DNA of 9,043 bases, taken from NCBI GenBank assembly GCA_002316585.1, contig DCDU01000041.1, positions 1 to 9,043 on the forward strand, given 5' to 3'. The position numbers and the translations under genes were made by a program. The notes under the pieces were generated by a model. The model had not been told where the DNA came from and searched no databases. It saw nothing but the letters and a program-made list of their open reading frames with translations. Positions 6,024-9,043 of this stretch are shown in pieces. The DNA is from Firmicutes bacterium UBA1047. GTDB lineage: Bacteria > Bacillota > Clostridia > Tissierellales > Sedimentibacteraceae. How positions within the stretch are numbered: the stretch's first letter is position 1; the number at the start of each line of letters is the position of its first letter.

Positions 6024-7292
6024 TTAAGATTTTCTTCTGAAGGATTCAAACAAAGGAAAAAGTACTGAAGCTACCAATCCACCTGCAAAGCCATTGTTGT
6101 ACAAGTTGATTCCTCCATGAACAACACCAACATTCATTACCAAGCAAAGATGCAAAAATCCTGCAAAAACGCCTGCAAAAATACCATAATTTCCTGTAAT
6201 CGGAGCTAAGGTTGTCCCGAACAATCCTGCAATTATAACAGGTGTCGATTGTATATCCCAAATGCCTGTAATTGCGCAGATAAATACTCCAACCATTACG
6301 GGAATGGAGTTTTTAGGGTGATTTCCAAATGCAGAGAAGCCTGCAACAGTTATAATACCGCCTATAATGGGACCGTTTAGCAGTCCTCCCGCAAGATATG
6401 AAAAAATCATACCGATAAATCCCATTATACCCATGTTAATAAATGTAAGCCCGAATCCCGTTAATTGTGTATAGTCAGATATTAATTTCCCGGAAAATTT
6501 TAATAATTTTCCATATCCCTTAAATGAATTATTGTTTATTATAAATCCAATTGCAATTAGTAATATGAAATAAATCAGTAGAAATATCCTAAAGAACATA
6601 TCATACTCACTTGAAAGGATGAGCTGCTTTTCTATGACAATACCATAGCTCTTCATTATTGAATATATTATAGTTCCCAGGACGCCGGCAGTTAAACCTA
6701 CATTGTATAAATTATTGCCGCCGTGAAGTTTTGACATATTGGAAGATAAAGGTGTAATCACAAAGCCTGTTACAACTCCAATCATCATTCCTAAGGGTAT
6801 TCCCGCATATAACGGCAAGCCTGCAGAAAATGCTATTTGGCTGACAGCGGGACTGAGGCAGGTTGAAAATATGATTGTGACAATTATGTTATTATATGGA
6901 ATGTTGTGGTATTTTACATACAAGAATCCGCCTAAATATATCGGCAGTATATTAAAAATTGTCTTTCCAAAAAAGGAAAAGCCTGTGACGGTTAAAATAG
7001 CGGCTATAACCGAGCCTGTAATTCGCATTTCCAACTTATATATAATAAAAATATTTATCAATGAAATAATGGAAACATTCAATAAGGAAGCACCAAGACC
7101 TCCAACCTCTAAATAATCGGTAAGCAGAACATCGGGTGAAATAACTATATTATAAATACCTGAAAAAATATTCCCGGGAGTGTCAAAAATAAATGCAAGA
7201 ATCAAAAAACATAAAGGCAATATTGAAAGCAATAACAATATGGCATGTCTTTCCAATGTAATTTCAGCATCATTTGATTTATTTTGCTGCAT
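6024..7292 (-). CDS. DUF1576-family polytopic membrane protein with internal duplication
   Basis: This 422-residue, strongly hydrophobic protein has roughly 11-12 possible membrane helices and no signal peptide. It is made of two homologous halves (about 57-208 and 272-409). TGFSFFGK (103-110) matches AGFSAFGN (317-324), and HGGNNLYNVGLTAGVLGT (190-207) matches HGGINLYNNGFAGGLVAS (392-409). This layout and the GGxNLYNxG motif fit the DUF1576 family of Clostridia, whose function is not known; inverted or tandem halves are usual in transporters and channels. Start choice: a TTG at 7322 would add ten residues, but GGAGG (plus strand 7299-7303) lies six bases before the ATG at 7292, making that the start. 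The gene is single, convergent with the tadA operon and divergent from xth, with its own likely promoter. Confidence 0.85.
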   Translation of the reverse strand: MQQNKSNDAEITLERHAILLLLSILPLCFLILAFIFDTPGNIFSGIYNIVISPDVLLTDYLEVGGLGASLLNVSIISLINIFIIYKLEMRITGSVIAAILTVTGFSFFGKTIFNILPIYLGGFLYVKYHNIPYNNIIVTIIFSTCLSPAVSQIAFSAGLPLYAGIPLGMMIGVVTGFVITPLSSNMSKLHGGNNLYNVGLTAGVLGTIIYSIMKSYGIVIEKQLILSSEYDMFFRIFLLIYFILLIAIGFIINNNSFKGYGKLLKFSGKLISDYTQLTGFGLTFINMGIMGFIGMIFSYLAGGLLNGPIIGGIITVAGFSAFGNHPKNSIPVMVGVFICAITGIWDIQSTPVIIAGLFGTTLAPITGNYGIFAGVFAGFLHLCLVMNVGVVHGGINLYNNGFAGGLVASVLFPLFESFRRKS

Positions 7293-7298
7293 ATAATT

Positions 7299-7303
7299 CC
7301 TCC
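7299..7303 (-). promoter_or_regulatory. Ribosome binding site deciding the DUF1576 start
   Basis: GGAGG on the minus strand is six bases before the ATG at 7292. It lies within the longer frame that begins with TTG at 7322, which shows that the ATG is the real start. Confidence 0.8.
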
Positions 7304-7336
7304 GATTGGTTGCAAGAATCAATTAAAGTATACGGT

Positions 7337-7365
7337 ATTTTAACATAAGGTCTGCTGATGTTCAA
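7337..7365 (-). promoter_or_regulatory. Likely promoter of the DUF1576 gene
   Basis: On the minus strand, TTGAAC (7365-7360) and TAAAAT (7342-7337) are 17 bases apart. The predicted start near 7330 gives a leader of about 38 bases. The -35 match is moderate (4 of 6). Confidence 0.5.
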
Positions 7366-7381
7366 TATAAAATATTTAGTA

Positions 7382-7410
7382 TTTAAAAATGCTTAAATTT
7401 GGTATATAAT
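7382..7410 (+). promoter_or_regulatory. Likely promoter of xth
   Basis: A perfect TATAAT at 7405-7410 has a weak -35 box, TTTAAA (7382-7387), 17 bases upstream. The leader to the ATG at 7441 would be about 24 bases. Confidence 0.55.
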
Positions 7411-7440
7411 TATTCTACAAAAAGTTATAGAGGAGAACAT

Positions 7441-8193
7441 ATGAAACTGATATCTTGGAATGTTAACGGATTGAGAGCTGCAGTAAATAAAGGATTCGTT
7501 GATATATTTAAAGAGCTTGATGCTGATATTTTTTGTCTGCAGGAAACAAAGCTGCAGGAAGGGCAAATAGAATTAAATTTGGACGGATATTACGATTACT
7601 GGAATTATGCGGAAAAGAAAGGTTATTCGGGAACGGCAGTATTTACGAAGCATAAACCTTTATCAGTAACTTATGGATTGGATATTGAGGAGCATGACAA
7701 AGAGGGAAGGGTAATAACCCTAAATTATGAGGACTTTTTCTTGGTTAATGTTTATACTCCCAATTCTAAAAGGGAATTGCTGAGACTTGACTATAGAATG
7801 GTGTGGGAAGATGATTTCAGGAAATATCTTCTTAATTTAAGCGAAAATAAGCCTGTAATAGTATGCGGTGATTTAAATGTGGCACACAAGGAAATTGATT
7901 TAAAAAATCCTAAGACAAACAGAAAAAATGCAGGATTTACCGATGAAGAAAGAGATAAGATGACAGAGCTTTTAAATTCGGGATTTATAGATACCTTCAG
8001 ATATTTTTATCCTGACAAGGAAGATGCATACAGCTGGTGGTCTAATTTCGGAAAAGCAAGAGAAAGGAACGTAGGCTGGAGAATTGATTATTTTATCACT
8101 TCGTCATCATTTGAAAGCAAATTAAAAGATGCTCTTATTTATCCGGAAATTCTTGGCAGCGACCACTGTCCTGTTGCATTAATCACAAAATAG
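7441..8193 (+). CDS. xth: Exodeoxyribonuclease III / AP endonuclease (ExoA type)
   Basis: This 250-residue cytoplasmic enzyme of base-excision repair cuts the backbone 5' of abasic sites and clears blocked 3' ends, using Mg2+. The signature blocks of the exonuclease III fold are in order: WNVNGLRA with Asn7, LQETKL with metal-binding Glu35, YSGTAVFTK, VNVYTPNS with Tyr105, CGDLNVAH with Asp144 and Asn146, NAGFTDEERD, the SWWSNFGKARERNVGWRIDYF region, and C-terminal GSDHCP with Asp241 and catalytic His242. Length matches the ~252-residue Bacillus ExoA. The ATG at 7441 has AGGAG five bases upstream; a TTG at 7399 in the same frame lies between the -35 and -10 boxes and is rejected. It is apparently monocistronic. 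No U-rich terminator follows; repeat copy D starts ten bases after the stop. Confidence 0.96.
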   Translation: MKLISWNVNGLRAAVNKGFVDIFKELDADIFCLQETKLQEGQIELNLDGYYDYWNYAEKKGYSGTAVFTKHKPLSVTYGLDIEEHDKEGRVITLNYEDFFLVNVYTPNSKRELLRLDYRMVWEDDFRKYLLNLSENKPVIVCGDLNVAHKEIDLKNPKTNRKNAGFTDEERDKMTELLNSGFIDTFRYFYPDKEDAYSWWSNFGKARERNVGWRIDYFITSSSFESKLKDALIYPEILGSDHCPVALITK

Positions 8194-8202
8194 AAGAACT
8201 TT

Positions 8203-8243
8203 GTGGACGAACCTTGCAGCTACAATAGTAGAGGTGTGTCCCC
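8203..8243 (+). repeat. Dispersed intergenic repeat, copy D
   Basis: It starts GTGGACGAACCTT and ends AATAGTAGAGGTGTGTCCCC, the same ends as copies A and B but with a shorter middle. It lies in the second outer inverted repeat described separately (8205-8273). It is GC-richer than its surroundings. Confidence 0.65.
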
Positions 8244-8273
8244 CCGCCGCTGATGCCACTCAAAGGTCCGTCC
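8205..8273. repeat. Inverted repeat around copy D
   Basis: GGACGAACCTT (8205-8215) and AAGGTCCGTCC (8263-8273) are complementary at 10 of 11 positions, with 47 bases between them. No T-tract follows, so it is not a typical terminator. It may mark the true ends of the element that includes copy D. Confidence 0.55.
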
Positions 8274-8296
8274 CTGGAATTCAGATAAATTATGTA

Positions 8297-8325
8297 TTGA
8301 TTAATAGGGTTTCTTAAGTTATAAT
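8297..8325 (+). promoter_or_regulatory. Promoter of the riboswitch-BMP transcript
   Basis: TTGATT (8297-8302) and a perfect TATAAT (8320-8325) are 17 bases apart. Transcription would start about 8332, so the riboswitch aptamer begins about 17 bases into the RNA. Confidence 0.75.
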
Positions 8326-8348
8326 AATCATAATTAAATATAAACTGC

Positions 8349-8417
8349 ATCAATATAATGTGGATAATATGGTTCCAAAGTTTCTACCAAACAACCGTAA
8401 ATTGTTTGACTATTGAT
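8349..8417 (+). promoter_or_regulatory. Guanine-class purine riboswitch aptamer
   Basis: All parts of the purine aptamer are present. P1 is ATCAATA/TATTGAT (8349-8355 with 8411-8417), a perfect 7-bp pairing. J1/2 begins TAAT. P2 is GTGGAT/TTCCAA (8360-8365, 8373-8378) around L2 AATATGG. J2/3 contains GTTTCTACC. P3 is AAACAA/TTGTTT, 6 bp, with L3 CCGTAAA (8395-8401). L2 and L3 carry the conserved bases of the kissing-loop contact. The base before P1's 3' strand (8410, equivalent to nucleotide 74) is C, which in known members pairs with guanine or hypoxanthine; adenine switches have U. With the terminator downstream it should repress the lipoprotein gene when guanine is plentiful. Confidence 0.95.
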
Positions 8418-8433
8418 ACTATTATTCTATTGG

Positions 8434-8467
8434 TGCGAGTAGTTTAAGCTGTTCGCATTTTTTATTT
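8434..8467 (+). terminator. Riboswitch-controlled intrinsic terminator
   Basis: TGCGAGTAG (8434-8442) pairs with CTGTTCGCA (8449-8457) in a 9-bp stem with two G-U pairs and loop TTTAAG, followed by TTTTTTATTT. It lies 16 bases after the aptamer and 39 bases before the ATG. Bases 8405-8414 of the aptamer can pair instead with 8438-8447 (9 of 10 positions, including wobbles). This is a candidate antiterminator that would destroy both P1 and this hairpin, the logic of an OFF switch. Confidence 0.88.
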
Positions 8468-8506
8468 AGCTTGGTGCAAGGTTTATATCACAATTAGGAG
8501 GATATA

Positions 8507-9043
8507 ATGAAAAAAATTTTAAGCATCGTCTTGGTACTGGTATTGGCACTTTCATTGCTGACTGCATGTGGTCCTGACGGACAACCTGCTTCTGAAAGTC
8601 CGGAATCGGGACAAAACGGAGAAAAACCTTCGGATGGAGGACTTTTTCCTGCAATAGAAAAAGAAAATATTAAAGTCGGAGTAATTCATATTGGGAATCC
8701 TGCAGACGGTTCAGGTTATACCTACGCACACGATCAGGGAATAGTGGAAATGCAGAAGACCCTTGGACTTAGTGACAGTCAGATAATTCGTAAAAACAAT
8801 GTAAATGATACAGACCCGACAGAAACCGAAGCAGCAATCCTTGAATGTATTGAAGAAGGAGCAAACATCATTTTTGGTACAAGCTGGGGTTATATGGATA
8901 CAATGGAAGCATTGGCAGAGGAATATCCTGAAGTTATTTTTTCACATGGTTCAGGTTATAAAAGCAATGATAAGAACTTTAACAACTATTTCGGAAGAAT
9001 TTATCAGGCAAGATATTTATCAGGAATTGCAGCCGGATTAAAA
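8507..9043 (+). CDS. BMP-family ABC transporter substrate-binding lipoprotein (3' end missing)
   Basis: The 179 visible residues run open to the right edge. A lipoprotein signal peptide (MKKILSIV..., lipobox LTAC with Cys21) is followed by a Pro/Ser/Gly/Glu-rich linker (22-47) that tethers the domain to the membrane. The mature part carries the PnrA/BMP hallmarks: KVGVIHIGNPADGSGYTYAHDQG (56-78), ANIIFGTSWGYMD (119-131), PEVIFSHGSG (141-150) and YFGRIYQARYLSGIAAG (161-177). BMP proteins bind purine nucleosides outside the cell and deliver them to an ABC importer. About half of the usual ~350 residues is seen. AGGAGG at 8496-8501 is five bases before the ATG. The guanine riboswitch in front supports a purine or guanosine ligand and predicts that the ATPase and permease genes follow beyond the window. 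Confidence 0.95.
   Translation, partial: MKKILSIVLVLVLALSLLTACGPDGQPASESPESGQNGEKPSDGGLFPAIEKENIKVGVIHIGNPADGSGYTYAHDQGIVEMQKTLGLSDSQIIRKNNVNDTDPTETEAAILECIEEGANIIFGTSWGYMDTMEALAEEYPEVIFSHGSGYKSNDKNFNNYFGRIYQARYLSGIAAGLK

Noticed and set aside
6739..7116. Plus-strand open frame of 125 codons
   Set aside because: It is antisense to the DUF1576 gene, inside its first half, with low-complexity composition that mirrors the membrane segments; no promoter or ribosome binding site.
2688..8243. The four short repeats considered as a CRISPR array
   Set aside because: Copies are over a kilobase apart, in both orientations and diverged, with genes between them; there is no regular spacer length and no cas gene.
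8205..8273. Inverted repeat after xth considered as its intrinsic terminator
   Set aside because: The 47-base interior is long and no T-tract follows the right arm; it fits a repeat element better.
8466..8654. Minus-strand open frame of 62 codons at the start of the lipoprotein gene
   Set aside because: It is antisense to the signal peptide and linker of a clear BMP lipoprotein (lipobox LTAC, RBS AGGAGG) and has no ribosome binding site or recognisable protein features.
8805..9041. Plus-strand open frame near the right edge, in another frame
   Set aside because: It overlaps the BMP lipoprotein frame, which runs open from 8507 to 9043 and carries conserved family blocks; this one has none and no ribosome binding site.

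Overview
The window is AT-rich, with strong AGGAGG-type ribosome binding sites, sigma-A-like promoters (TATAAT) and short intergenic gaps. Its gene content is an S-layer-homology (SLH) surface protein, an ornithine-racemase-like enzyme, a DUF1576 membrane protein, a BMP-type lipoprotein and a guanine riboswitch. Together these suggest an anaerobic Gram-positive bacterium of the Clostridia (Bacillota). The genus cannot be fixed from the sequence alone.

Layout. (1) 2-2612 (+): the 3' part of an ABC transporter operon, an ATPase cut by the left edge and overlapping by 17 bases a nine-helix permease with a large C-terminal extracellular domain. It ends at a perfect 21-bp-stem terminator that can work in both directions. 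(2) 2749-3858 (-): a secreted protein with three SLH domains, convergent with the ABC operon. (3) 4072-6010 (+): a tight operon of tadA (tRNA adenosine-34 deaminase), an alanine/ornithine-racemase-family PLP enzyme and a 61-residue 4-oxalocrotonate tautomerase-like protein. It has a clear promoter in front and a hairpin terminator behind. (4) 6024-7292 (-): a DUF1576 membrane protein built from two homologous halves. (5) 7441-8193 (+): exodeoxyribonuclease III / AP endonuclease, divergent from the DUF1576 gene. (6) 8297-9043 (+): promoter, guanine-class purine riboswitch aptamer, intrinsic terminator, and the first half of a BMP-family substrate-binding lipoprotein cut by the right edge. This is a complete guanine-responsive control unit, probably in front of a purine/nucleoside ABC importer.

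Four intergenic regions (2688, 3917, 5901 and 8203) carry diverged copies of one 41-54 bp repeat that ends in a TAGnAGAGGTGTGTCCCC-like arm; one copy is inverted. This REP/MITE-like family is the main structure that the genes do not explain. I found no complete new defence or mobile system. The most valuable items are the riboswitch-BMP unit, the dispersed repeat family and the unusual tadA-racemase-tautomerase operon.
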